A DNA stretch of 64,000 nucleotides from Strongyloides papillosus. Its lineage: Eukaryota; Nematoda; Chromadorea; Rhabditida; Strongyloididae. Position 1 is the first letter of the stretch, and each line of letters begins with the position of its first letter. Of the stretch, positions 38,401 through 50,753 are shown in pieces. Made by a program: the position numbers and the translations under genes. The notes under the pieces are model-generated. The model made no database searches and was not told where the DNA came from. It saw only the letters and a program-made list of their open reading frames with translations. Where the stretch lies: contig SRSI01000069.1 in NCBI GenBank assembly GCA_005656395.1, positions 494,986 to 558,985 on the forward strand. The letters are read 5' to 3'.

Positions 38401-41400
38401 CGATGTTTGAGGGACATTTTTTGGTTGTTGGAGGCTTGTCATCTGATTTAGGAATTTTCTATATTTTAATCTTCTCTCCATTGTAAGGGATATATATTCG
38501 AAGATTTAAACACAGTTTGAGAGTAAAAAAATATAAGAGTAAAAAATATTTTATAGCAAAATATACTAGGGTTTTTCTTCCTTTATTAGAAGAATGTAAA
38601 AAAATCACACATTCAATGAAAAATCTCTTTGAAGTGTTAAACTCTATTAATTGTTAAAACAAATATATATTTATATAGTAAAAAATTTCAGTTATATAAT
38701 AAATATATGATAATAAAAAGGTGTTTCATAGTATAATACTAATAGAACAATATGCCAATAAAAATTGTGAAAATTTAGCTAGATATAATAAAATAAATCA
38801 CTTAATTGTTATTGTTTATAAATATTATATATATTTTTGATTGCTTTATATATTGAGGAGAGTATAAAAACAATAAAAACCACCAATATATTTTCTACCT
38901 CCCTTATCAGTAAAAATAAAGGAATAAATTAAAGTAAGTTAATGGTAAAATCTTATTATTTTTATTTTTAAATACAATACTTTTGTGTCTCTAATAAAAC
39001 AGCCTCTGAAATATGATAATCTTCCCCCTTTTTGCTAATGAAGATGTATCTATTATAACTTGATATTTTTGAGGTGTGCATCTATAAAATGTTGCCATAT
39101 GTAAAAATCTATTTTATATTATATACAAAGTTAATAACCTACTGACCAGTGGAAAATATAAATGAAAAATTAGCTGATTAGGTCGGGGTGGATGAAAGTG
39201 TCGTTAAAATTAAAGATTTAATAATTCCACAGATGTTTTAATAATTTATTAAAAAATGAAAGAAATGTAATCTTAAGAATTCCTTTTTATTACGATAGGG
39301 GATACACTTTATGTCATGATAAAAAAAGAGGCTTTTTTTAATAACACTATTAAATTTATTTTTCCCATTATTGTTTATTAAAGTATCAGAAAGTGGAAGG
39401 AAAAAAGTTTGTAATAGATATGTGTATACATTTATAATTAGCTAGCTTACAATCATGAATGTTTATATGTCATTATACTTTAAAATATAAATATATAATA
39501 GTAACTATGATAATATGAAGTTTCCTTATAAATTGATAAATAGCGGATCAAATTTTGTGTGATAAGAAATAATAAAGCACACAACGATAAAAAATTGAAA
39601 GAACATCAATTTGATATCTAGAAATTTTATACAATAAAAACCAAGGGAATAAGAAGAAATCATAACAAAAATATACATTCTCCTAGAAGAATTTTTTAAA
39701 TTCAAATTTATTTAATGGAAATACTATTATGTCAACAGCTGTTTAAAGAGAGGAATCGATATAGCTTTCCATCCATGATGATAAAATAAATCCTTCTTTC
39801 TGGTGGTGGTGATGAAAGCTGATACTTTCATTCTAATATCATAAATAGATACAGTTAAAATGGTTATGTAATAAAAAATAAATTAATATTATTGAAAAAC
39901 TCATGTTTAAGGAGAGTGAACAAACACATAATGATGTTTTCAAATAACTTTTCATCATCCCTTTTTTTCATCTTTCATCTAGTGTATTAAATGTACGTAC
40001 CAAAAAAGAGGGAGAAAAAGACTATTGTTTACAAATATCTCAGAAAATTAAATAAATTATTTTTTAATACACAAAATTTGGGGAATGAATGCTTGATGAC
40101 ACTTTAAATATTAATGAGTTATTAGCATATGAAAGAAATGAAAAATTAACAACTCAACTATGGATAATATTGTTATCATTAATTTAAACTAAAAGTGAAT
40201 GGGGAGTATGAAAAAAATTACTTATTCATGATAACAGAGGAAACGTTTTATCATTATTAGCAAATGAGTAGGGAGAATTTAGGAGATTAATGATATGGAG
40301 AGAAGATTAATATGTATAGATTTTTGATTTTTGAGACCATACATTAAGTTTTTTTCCAAACAACTTATGGTATTAAGGAGTTATGACGTATGGGGGATGT
40401 GAGATGAAGGGAAGACTTACATAATTAATGTTGTCGTTATGATCCACCATATCTTGATCACTTTTTGAGTGAGGAGTTAAATCATTTTTACCCATTACGT
40501 TATCATTAATCATCCCTAAGTTACCAGAACATTTACCATCAATTTTAAATTTCCCATCAAAAGTTCCTCCATCATTCTTACTTTTGTTGCTTCTTGAGGA
40601 CAATCTTTCAAAGAATAAAAGATGTTGGCGAACACTAAACATATTTATTATGAGGTTTTATGACAAAATTATTATCATTAATGATTGATAGGATAGTAGA
40701 TTAAATAAGAAATAAAGTATATCAAATATTAGATTTATATTTTTTTTAGATTTATTTCTCCCTTCTAATAATAACAATATCAAAGAATGATAAATCACCG
40801 ATATATATATACAAAAATTTGAGACACTCTAAAAGGGTTAAAAATTGATAGCTAAAAAATTAATATATATTAAATACAAAAATAAATAAAGATATGAACA
40901 CTATTATAGGTATAATCCACTCTTATCAGAACTTCAATGATAATTATAAACATTTTATATCTAAATGTAACAATCATCATCACCTCTCATTAGGCTAATC
41001 CTTATTATTGTTGTTGTTTAGGGAGAGGGAAATATATTAAACTAAATTTTTATTAATCTTGATAAGTGTAGTTCTTAAAATCAAAACATGAAAAGGGGTA
41101 GTGATGGAATTTGGAAGTTTTATGGATTAAAATTTTGTTAATTATGAATAAATTTATATATAATAAACAATCTCAGTTTTAATTACTTCCTTTTTGTTAA
41201 CATTTTTAGGTAAACTAATAACTTTAATAAATCTAATATTCAATATCTTAAATGAGATAAAATGACCATTATTTATTAGGAAATGATAATTAACAGTAAT
41301 AAAAAAAAAAGTTATCTTCAACGTATATTATAGAGGTTTTCCAACAACTTTTATACACAAATATCTGTATATTAATATCCTGAAACATTAAATTTATCGT

Positions 41401-42193
41401 CTCATAACTGCATACAATATCTTACATATAAAGAGATGTTTCCCAAAAACTATAATTTTACACTGTATAAGATAAGGAAACACAAAGAAGGAATAAAAAA
41501 TATGAAATACTCGTAATACTATAAAAATACTTCTTAGTTTTTATTACTCTGGGAACAATATAACAACAAATAAATAAATGAGAAATGACGGAAGAAGAAC
41601 AAAAACAAAACATCAATCCACATCATATTTATGGAAAGTACATTTATATACATAAATAGATATGAATATTTTATATCCACAATACATATCTATATAGATA
41701 TTAAATAAAACAATGGCCTATCAAAAATACTCCATACAACACTATTAACAATTTATAATATTCAAAAATATTTAAAATATGATTGATGTATGTTAAAAGA
41801 ATTTAGGTAACTGAGAAATGTACTGATTTTAATATAAAATTTTATTTTAAATTTATAGGAGGTTATATAAGATGATAGTGTGTGTGCGTGTGGAGGGTAA
41901 TGAAAAAATTTTTGAGAAATGATGGAGATATGAATTAAAAAGTAGGTAAAATTCTTCCTAATCAAATAATAAGATATGAATTTTTGATAAATTATTATTA
42001 CAATAAAAGTGATTATAGGTATTTTAACAATATTCCCATGATGCTCTAATGTATGGGGAAGAAGTTTTAATTGGTTTTTGTGGGATAGTTTTATGTTTTT
42101 AAAAAAACTTACATTTTCCAATCTGCTTTCCTTTGTCTTTGAAGGTTTTTTGGAATTCCTCGACTGTCTCCTGGGTACTCGTTTGATTTCCAT
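26459..42193 (-). CDS. MAPKBP1/WDR62-type (MABP1) WD40 scaffold protein
   Basis: Nine shared exons join with consistent phases: 34912-35000, 32497-34428, 32134-32304, 30543-30609, 30356-30489, 29072-29235, 28183-28842, 27785-28045 and 26459/26470-27660. They give about 1,559 residues plus 27, 74 or 111 from one of three first exons. The start AKLERVLGSTSCPASIAID...IAYPAG + STVILYNP matches the conserved opening of this family, whose human members are about 1,500 residues. Some 700 residues of WD40 repeats follow (for example DPKIRVWEVL, ADDTIRVWNI, SGCIYVWRLSNQ), then a long Ser/Asn-rich disordered tail with PPRRRW and polyproline stretches. Family members scaffold JNK signalling and act at spindle poles; the role here is inferred. 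The frame stops (QSKF) just after a good donor, CAGA|GTAAGT at 26469, so the true 3' end may differ. Confidence 0.85.
34912..35000 (-). CDS. common second exon of the MABP1-type gene
   Basis: Acceptor CATTACAG|GCAAAG and donor GG|GTAAGT are both clear. The exon begins in phase 0 and encodes AKLERVLGSTSCPASIAIDQ and the next nine residues. All three candidate first exons end in phase 0, so each can splice to it without changing frame. Confidence 0.85.
35001..38148. other. long intron of the MABP1-type gene
   Basis: About 3.1 kb between the common second exon and the nearest alternative first exon. It is AT-rich and holds no exon I can support. Regulatory sequence for exon 1c would lie beyond 38481, not here. 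Confidence 0.55.
38149..38481 (-). CDS. alternative first exon 1c
   Basis: Opens MERRLKYRKFLNQMTSLQQP and runs 111 codons to EIIN|GTAAGTGTC, a strong donor in phase 0. No acceptor is visible before the ATG, so it looks like a true 5' exon. It encodes a polar, probably unstructured N-terminal extension. Confidence 0.6.
40421..40642 (-). CDS. alternative first exon 1b
   Basis: Opens MFSVRQHLLFFERLSSRSNK, encodes 74 residues and ends AATTAT|GTAAGTCTTCC in phase 0. It is joinable to 35000 but not required by it. No nearby upstream acceptor. The sequence is unrelated to exons 1a and 1c. Confidence 0.55.
42113..42193 (-). CDS. alternative first exon 1a
   Basis: Encodes 27 very basic residues (MEIKRVPRRQSRNSKKPSKT...LEN) and ends GAAAAT|GTAAGTTTTTTT in phase 0. 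It is the most distal first exon. The basic composition contrasts with 1b and 1c and could act as a localisation signal, which is inference. Confidence 0.55.
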
Positions 42194-44360
42194 GTGTAAA
42201 TGATTAGTACAAAAAAATTAATATAATTTAATAATTGTAAAGGTTGAATGTATGTACAGAAGGTTGGAAATTAGCTCTGCAAATAGGATAAATATATAAA
42301 AAGTTGTGTGTTATCAATATTGTAGGAAAATAGATTAATCGCTATCAATAAACCTATATAAAAAATACATAAAAAATGGTGATTGAAACAATGGGAAAAG
42401 TTATATAAAAAAATTGTGCAAATGGGATTGTTTAAACAAAGGAGATTCGCAGTGTGAAATACCTTAAGTGCAAAAAAGGATGTTTAATGAACTTCTCCAC
42501 GTCTCAAGGGAGCTATAAATAACGAAAGTGAAGAAGTCATCATATGCGAATATACCAAATTTTGGCATGAATAATTAATTAGTGTTTTTATCATCATTTC
42601 TCCAATCCCAAGAACAAAAAGATACTCATAAAAGTAATATTTCCTTTCATGTCCATACTCTGAATACTGATAAGGGCATTCTATAAAAAGATTTCTAGTA
42701 AAAGAGAAATATTTACAATATAGTACAGTAGATTCTGTTATATAATAAGAATAAATAAAATAATTATTTCCTTTATTTCCATCACCATAAAAAGAGATAA
42801 CTGATAAAGAAAGAGATACACAAAATTATTCATATTAATCATCAAAACTTTTTGTTACTTCTCTCTATCTCGATTCTTGTGATAAAGATGATGGAAATAA
42901 AGAGATGGTGGGAGGATTGGAGAGATAGAAAAACAAAATAATGAAAGATTAACGTAGGAGACCTTTAAATTCTTACAATAGAGATGATGACAGTTGTTGT
43001 AAATAAAAACACTTTATAGTTTATTTTGTATCTCTGGTGATCTTAAAAGATATGCTGTATATTGGTAATGTATCCTTAAAGATAAGAACAGTTGTTAGTT
43101 ATCATAAATTAAGGTACTTTTTATCATTAGTGCAAATTTGATAGGAAGAATTCGTGTCTTTTGATAGGAGATAGTATGAATGATAGAAGATGGGGAATTT
43201 TAGTAACTTTTTTAACGATTCTTATCAAGGTGAGAATTTGTATTATGTCAAGTTTGATACACGTATATAGGAGTGTGTTTTTATTTATTAGAGTATTTAT
43301 AAATAGTAAATGTCAATATAATTGAAGACTAAAAAAGACCACAATAGTGTGTAAATACGAAACTACATCTGTTTAAGAACAGTAAAAAAGGGTTGCTAAT
43401 TAATTCATAAAAGAACTCTCTCTGCATGTTCCTAGTAGCAGGAGTGAGGCACATAACTAGAGTAAGAACAACCATCTTAAGACCATACTCCTAAATAAAG
43501 CTAAATTAACAAAATAACAAAAGAGAAGCGCGGTAATCAAAAAAGGAAAAAGAGTATAAGATTGCTATTGATTAAAATAATAAGAAACAACAAAAAAAAC
43601 ACTCTGGTGTTATTTTCAAACTTTACTTTCAAAAAACTTCATATATTTCACGACTCAAAAAATAATATTTTTGAAAAGCTTTCTTTTCAATTTTTTGTCC
43701 TCTCTTTAAATGCCATTCTCTAATCATATTTTAATAATCTTTTCAACAAACATTTTTAAGAATGTATTTTAGTTTGTTTAGAGGCAAAAAAATATCACAA
43801 TTAACTTTATTTTTATTTGACATGAATTAAAAAAGTGTATAATGATTTTGGTTTCTTTTATTTGATGGAGTATTTGAAGGTTATTTAAAAGTTTTGTGAA
43901 AGATTAGGAATGGGAGTTTTATTCCCCTTCCTCGAGAACACCCACTTTTTCTTCTCAAATTATCCTTCTTAAAAGATTTAAATATTTACACAACTGTTTC
44001 GAGATATTTTTTTTAAACGATACACTACGAGGAGAAGGGAAATTGTCTGGTGGTTGGGAGATACTTTATTTATTTAACAAAAATTCTTTTGAAAAAAAGT
44101 TAATTAACTATTTGAAATACCTAAATTTAGATATAATAACTTATTAAATGATTTAAGTGACAAAGTTATTTTACAACCACACCACGTGATAGTAAAAATA
44201 TCAAATTCAAGTTTCGTAAAATTTTATTAAACTTCAAAAATATAATTCCTATTCGTTTTTTTACAATATAGTGATGAAAAGTATACAAATATGCCCGCAG
44301 TAATTAAAATATATAATAAATGTCTTGAGAATAAACACAAAAAAGGTAATTAATATTTAT
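42194..44360. other. intergenic, probable promoter region of exon 1a
   Basis: About 2.2 kb without a gene. It separates the MABP1-type gene from the small peptide gene, both on the minus strand. Confidence 0.55.
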
Positions 44361-44629
44361 TTAGATTGATCCAAAACCGAAACATTGTGAGTAAATTTCC
44401 GGGATTCCTTCTCTTTGGACGCATACACAAGCCGAGTTACATAAACCCCCATGGAGACGGCAACCGGTGTCGTGACATCCACTACCGGCATTTGCACATA
44501 ACGAGGTGACTCTTGTTGATAACAAACTAATCATTATAACAATTAAACATACTGACAATTGGTAGATAAACTAAAACAAAGTTGAAATATTATTTAATTT
44601 AAGAATGATAACAAAAAACATACCTTCAT
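44361..44629 (-). CDS. 71-residue secreted cysteine-rich peptide
   Basis: A six-base coding exon (ATGAAG, 44624-44629) ends at donor GTATGT. A 53-base intron ends TTTGTTTTAG, and the second exon is 44361-44570. The product starts MKFIYQLSVCLIVIMISLLS, a clear signal peptide with likely cleavage near VTS|LC. The mature part of about 46 residues has seven cysteines (C-x6-C-x4-C-x6-C-x3-C-x-C-x13-C). The segment GGLCNSACVC resembles the gamma-core (GxC...C) of defensin-like peptides. An odd cysteine count means a free Cys or dimer. An antimicrobial or host-directed role is only a guess. No named family is recognised. Confidence 0.7.
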
Positions 44630-46728
44630 TACAAAAAAATCTTGAACAAGATGAGAAATTTAAAAATTAAAATATGAATAATAATGTCTTTTAAAAAAAG
44701 TATTTATAGTTTTATGACTAAAATTGAAATATGTTTAACATTTTTAGAAGTTGCAATAAGTAAAAGATTAATGATCTTTCAGGTAAGACGGGAGAAGATG
44801 GGGGAAATGTGATATATGTAGAGAATTAAGTAAAAAAATATGTATCAGTATCATCATTAATATAAAGAATAACTTCCTGTTATAACATAAATTATAGTAA
44901 TATTTTAACCTTATACATAATAACTATATAACGTCTAACAAAAAGTAAGAATGATAATAAAATAGTTATATAATAATTTTCATTATTTTACCACAATTTT
45001 TATACTTTTCTAAAACATCTCTACATACACACAAATGTATATGAGATCACGTTTATCATAATGTATGTGTCTTCTGATTTTGACTTAAAGTTGAAATAAT
45101 ATACATTATCTATGCATCATCACCGAGATACTCCCTCCTTTATGTGTGTTTCATAATGATAGTGAAAGCTACATAAACTAATTACGTAATGAAATTTTTT
45201 AAGTAATCAGGAAAAAATATTAATATGTGTTTGTAGTTTTAATGTAAGTTAATTCTCTTTTTGTTTATTGATGAATGAGATTAGAGATTCTTCTCATAGG
45301 TGGGGAGGTGTTGGGTGATGGATATGAAATTTTTAGCTCTCCTCCATCCTGCGGAAAGGTTGTTATATTTGATATTCTTGAAAAAAATACTTAATGTTAA
45401 ACTAGTTATGAATGTTTAATTTTTCAGTTATTACGTGAATGTGTTTTTTCTTGTTTGATTTATGGACTGATTTGTTGTCTTTTTTTAATGATCTTAGATC
45501 ATTTATTTTTGATGGTACTTTACTTGATTCGAGATTTATTTTACTGGAAATTTAGGTGGTTTTTGGTGTTTTAGAAAGTTTCTAAGCTTATCAATTGAAA
45601 AAATGTGTGTTTAGATTGGTTAGAATTAATGATGTGCCATTAATCTAATTTTATAATTGTCTCCTTTCACTTTAACTGTTAGTATCTCAGTAATCTGATT
45701 GTGTTAAGTTTAATGTGTTAAAAGTTAGACAAAGTTATTGTAAACTTTTTTTAAACATCTTTAAAATAAATACGCGAAGAGTTGAGGCACAAATTATCAG
45801 TTGGTTTTTTTTGTCAAAGTCAATACATGATGGAATGTTATCATAAAGATTTCATTGCTTTCGCTTTTTAATTACTTTCATTAAAATTTATTACTCTTTG
45901 TATGGTTAAAAATAGCAAAATAATATAATTAAACATTCTTCTTCCTAAACTTCCTCGTCTTGAAAGTTGTTTCAGCAATTTAACATTATAAATATTCTCG
46001 TTTTTCGTAAAACAACGTCAAAATCCTCTTAACAGAAAAGTAAATTTGTGTTCCTTCATAGTGTAAACAATTAAAAAATTTCATCATTCTTATTATTTAA
46101 ATTTTCAATCAACGTTTTTTACATCCCATCACCTTCTGAATCAGCAAACTTATTTTTCCACCCATTGTCACTAAAGTCTGTGATTGATTGACAAAAATTA
46201 AATATCCACAAACAATTATATTCAGGTCAACTTTCATTTTCATTACTCACCACCAATATATGACATCTTTCTCCATTCTATTATGTAACATGCTGTAAAT
46301 AATTATTTTTCAATGATCATGTTAAAAAAAGTTTAACATTAAAATTTAGGTATATTACTGGGTAATTATAAATAACTACAAACATTTATACTAATCAGTG
46401 TAATGTTCAAAGGAATATAGTGATTTTAAAGTATAGAATAAAATTTAGAAATCAAAATAAAGTTACACAAGAAGGTGTCGTTAAACTTTTATTGGTAAAT
46501 AACGATATAAAAATTAAAATTATTCAATTTTTTACAACGACATCTCAAATATATAAAATATATAATTACATTTAAATGTTCCTGTCTAAAACTTTGAAAT
46601 TAACTACTATACAGTTAAAAACAAAGTTACTAGATTTTCAAGAACAAACTTATTACAAAAATATTATACAACAAATAATACAGATAATATACAAACAAAA
46701 AAATAAGGGTATATAGACAAAAAATATT
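44630..46728. other. intergenic, no gene seen
   Basis: About 2.1 kb of AT-rich DNA. A small less AT-rich island near 45295-45360 (GTGGGGAGGTGTTGGG, then CTCTCCTCCATCCTGCGG) has partly complementary halves, but I cannot assign it. The part near 46600-46728 is probably helicase 3' UTR. Confidence 0.5.
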
Positions 46729-49700
46729 CTATATCCAATTTGTTTTACCACCAATACAGGTAAAGTCGACTTTGGTCCCTCCATCGAGTTGGACTTTCTC
46801 GAAGACCTTATCATTGATTTTGTAGGCCATAGTTGTGATCCTCTCGATTAGATTCCTTATAAAATGCTTGATGGCCTGTTCCTTCTCATTCAACTCCCTC
46901 TTAGCACACAACGATTGAAGCAACTCATCGATGATGATCTTTAGATGGAGAATCATCTGAGCTAACTTTGGATCCATATCAAATACATAACAGTCATCCA
47001 ACTTTATCTGTCTCCCTCCATTATATACAACCTTCGATGATCCAAACAACAAAATATGAAGTGGCGATACAACAGAACACTCCTTAAACATAGCAAAAGT
47101 CGTAATGATCTTCTGACTATAAATTATGAACGGAGATCTGTTTTCAAAATTCTCCTTATCCAACGAGATGACAGAACACTTGTGAGCCGACATCTTGAAA
47201 CCATCCATATCAAGGAAGACACGCTTCTTACTCTGATAAGCTACATTTGGGTAGTAAGACTTAACAAGAAGTGCTATGATAACATGCATAGCTGGACAGG
47301 ATGATTTATTATTTACAAGTCCATAGTCGTTGAAGGAGCATTCATAGAACTGCTGCTTGAGGACGGTGAAGATTTGGCTCCTTACTTTGAAGAGGTATTG
47401 TAAGGAGGATTCAGCGATGTATTCATACATGTCCGTTTCATAGCTAAAGAGTCTCTCTGTCTTTACACTCTCCTTGACTGCCATTAAAGGTATTAGGTGA
47501 TCACTGATGAAGTCTCCACAGAGGTTTAGTATGAAGTCAGCCATATCGTTGGGATCACTGCTGTTTGTGTACAGAGAGTTTGAAGATCCATAGTTTCCTG
47601 AGATTATTGATATAGAGTCAACGAGGTTAAATAATATAGCCGTGATGATACATTTTGCGGTATCAGGTGTGAAAGGTAGACGTTGCATGATCCTGCCAAT
47701 GTACGTTAGATTAAAGTTTCTATCTAACGCAGAAAGGTGCATGAGGTACTCTTCAGACTCATGGATATTCTTATCATCTATCTCCTCCATTGCATCTTTA
47801 AGGAAAGCTCGAGAATCTCCAAGACCAAGTGCCTTAATATCCAAGATCGTAGAATGTAACGGAGCTGTCTTGATCTCCGCCTCAGACTGTTGTTGCAATG
47901 AATCCCATAGCTCTCTGGTTACAAGACGATAGCAATAACCAGGTCTAACTCTCCCTGCTCTACCTTTCCTCTGCTCCATACAATCTTTTGAAGCCCATCC
48001 AATCCTAAAAACAGCAGCTGCAGTATCGTGGTGTCTCATCTGCATCTTCTGTTTGCAGGAATCAATTATGTAGAGAACATCATCAACAGTAATTGAACTT
48101 TCGGCTATATTTGTAGAGACAATAACCTTTATCAACCCTGTAGGTGGTTCTTGAAATACACGATTTTGTTCCTCAGTCGATAGATTTGAGTGAAGAGGCA
48201 AGATCCAATATACATCACTCCCTTCAGTTCCCTGCAATCTGTTGATGCATGTCGTAATCTCGGCCCATCCAGGAACAAAAATAAGTATAGACCCATAATC
48301 ATCAGTCTCCTCCATAACTTTGGCACTCTCCTTAATCATTTCAATGATGATGTCGTATGGAAACTCCTCATCCCGTTCAATGAACTTAGCTACACTCCTC
48401 GCAATTGGAGATATAAAGTTTTCTCTATTTACATTTTCAAAACTCCACTCTTCCTTTTCACTGTCATAACCTTCTGGATGTTCAAAGTTTGCTGGGATGT
48501 AGTGGTAGTATTGGATGAACTCATCCAAATACATCTCCTGGACTTGGTGTGATGTTCCGCTGAGCTCGATAACCTCGATACCATCTAAGTATTTTTCGAA
48601 TTGTTCAGTATTTACAGTAGCCGACATCAAGATTACACGTAAGTTTGGATATTGATACATCAGTTTCTTTAAAATTATTAGAAGAAAATCCGTGTCGAGG
48701 GTGCGTTCGTGGACTTCATCGACAATTATGTGCGATACTCCCCGAAAACCAGACGAAAGTTTCCTTAAAATGGTTCCAACTGTTCCAAAGACTATAGATC
48801 CAAACGGTCTTGGGTCCACTTTGTCGAAGCGCACACAATATCCCACTGATTCCCCAAGTTTCTCATATCTTTCCTCAGCAACCCTTTTTGCTAAACTAAT
48901 TGCCGATAATCTTCGTGGCTGTGTAATGATGCAGTTAAATTCCGCTCCGCGCCCTTGTGTGATGTAGTGCTTTAAGAGAATTTGCCCTACTTGTGTACTT
49001 TTCCCAGATCCAGTACTAGACTTAATCAAAATAACTTGACAACGTTCTGAAGCATCCACAATATGAGACTTCATTGAGAAAACAGGCAATTTCCGTCTCA
49101 TGTCCTCCAATGTCTTATCGGGTCTCTTCATATTTTCCTTATAAAGTACCTCCTGTGATATCTCATACATCCCTTTATTGAACCATTTGTCATTATTAGC
49201 CATTGGAGCCCCTGACCAGCAGTTATAGTTAGGACGGGGTGGAAACCATTCATCCATTAGCTGATTATCGTGAAGGATTTCATAGTTTTTATTCCTATCT
49301 TCAGGTTCCTTTTCCAAGTCTAATATAGATGGTGGACTGATAATTATTGGCGTAGTTGCATCTGTGCTAAATTCTGGTAACTCTACATTAATCCATTTGT
49401 AGAAGGCTTCGATGTCCGCAAATAGGTCGGCGTCATCTGGTATCTCAACTGTAGCTTTAGTCATTCCTATCTTCCGTTCCCGTTTCTTATCCTTGACGAC
49501 GTACTCTCCCTCCTTTGCCAATTGTTTGAGGATGTCGAAGGCACATTCTATTGCTCCAGTCCTTTTAGAGTGGGTGATCTTGAGGGCGTTGTACTTCTTT
49601 CCATTTGACTGCAAAGTTATCTCGAGGGTTGTCTTGAACTTTCTGTAAATGATAAAATAAATAATGATATTGGAAATAGATGATGATAAACTTACAGTGG

Positions 49701-50313
49701 TCTACAACCTGGAACAACATCATAATCAAAAACAGCTGAAGTTTGGCCTTCTCTGTTAAGTATCTGGTTTAGTAAAGACTTAGCATTCTCGTCCGTAACC
49801 TCCTTCCCAAGTATCATTATTGCATCACTTTCGTTCTGCGTAACAATAACAGCTTGTTTGGGTGTCAGGTCACCTTTCTTGGCCGCTCCAAAATTACACA
49901 ACTTCAAGTTTTTCTCCGGTCCATCATATATTTTTTGAAGGATTTCATAAGCACAAAGATTGTACCCAACATCCTTTTCATCATTCTCCGAGTACCCTGA
50001 GTATTTGGGACCATTTAGAGTTAACTGAACAGAGGCATTACAATAGAATGTTCTAGAATCATGATAATTATATTAACAAAAAAATGGGGTATAAAACTTA
50101 CACAGAATCTGGTGTCATTTTTATTTTACAATTGATATCGACCTCCTTCCTCCCCTGACGGTTTAGGATCTCATTGAGGACAGCTAAAGCATTTGTGGTG
50201 TTGGCTTTTTTTCCACAGACGATAATTGAGTTCCTCTCGGCCTCAGCTTTGGCGTCGTATATTGGCTTCTTGGAACCAGGATAGTAGAATGGAACTGGTT
50301 CGTTTTTTTTCAT
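46729..50313 (-). CDS. DExH-box RNA helicase of the DHX9/MLE/RHA type
   Basis: Exons 50102-50313, 49696-50052 and 46729-49642 join in phase to give 1,160 residues. Two dsRNA-binding-like domains lead: about residues 30-110 (helix ALAVLNEILNRQG ... VQLTLNGPKYSGY ... NLCAYEILQKI) and about 155-240 (AKSLLNQILNREG ... LEITLQSNGKKY ... CAFDILKQL). The helicase core follows with STGSGKST (motif I), DEVHERTLDTDF (II), MSATVN (III), STNIAESSITVDDVLYIIDS and QRKGRAGRVRPGYC (V/VI), then the usual C-terminal HA2/OB region. WASK and EQRKGRAGRVRPG match RNA helicase A closely. The glycine-rich RGG tail of DHX9 is missing; the protein ends CIGGKTNWI. Family members unwind RNA in transcription, splicing and germline RNA silencing; the specific role here is inferred. 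Confidence 0.92.
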
Positions 50314-50753
50314 GTTACGTGAAGAATAAAATGCGAATAATTCTTCTAGATGGCAATTTTATTATACAAAATTTTAAAGAAATGGGATTGGTGTAGAGAA
50401 GTGATACTCTTTTATATCAATTTGGGATTGAGTTATACTTTGGACTTTTGACTATTGGGTAGTATGTTGCGATGCCTCGTTATCGTAAATTTCTTTACTT
50501 TATCATCTCTCTTTGTTAATGTAAGTTAATGTATATGGAGAAGTTAAAAATTAATTGGTATAGGGTCAAGAGATTATTATCAATGTGAATAGATCTATTA
50601 GAATTATTGGATGAAACATATAGCTGATAAAATTGACATAGGACGGTAATTTAAAAATTTTTAACTATCATCGTATAACTTGGAGAAAATTAAATTCTCC
50701 TTTCTCCATTATTGAATTGCTTTAGACTATTTCCTCTTGAAATATATATTATA
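50314..50753. other. helicase 5' flank
   Basis: About 440 bases between the helicase start and a TIR element. It presumably contains the helicase promoter. No acceptor-like site lies directly before the ATG. Confidence 0.5.

Noticed and set aside
45295..45360. Less AT-rich island with partly complementary halves, considered as a small RNA
   Set aside because: Pairing is weak and no known RNA motif (Sm site, snoRNA boxes, tRNA boxes) is recognisable.
46729..49648. Several forward and reverse open frames inside the helicase (for example 48190-48552)
   Set aside because: Shadows of the helicase coding exon in other frames.
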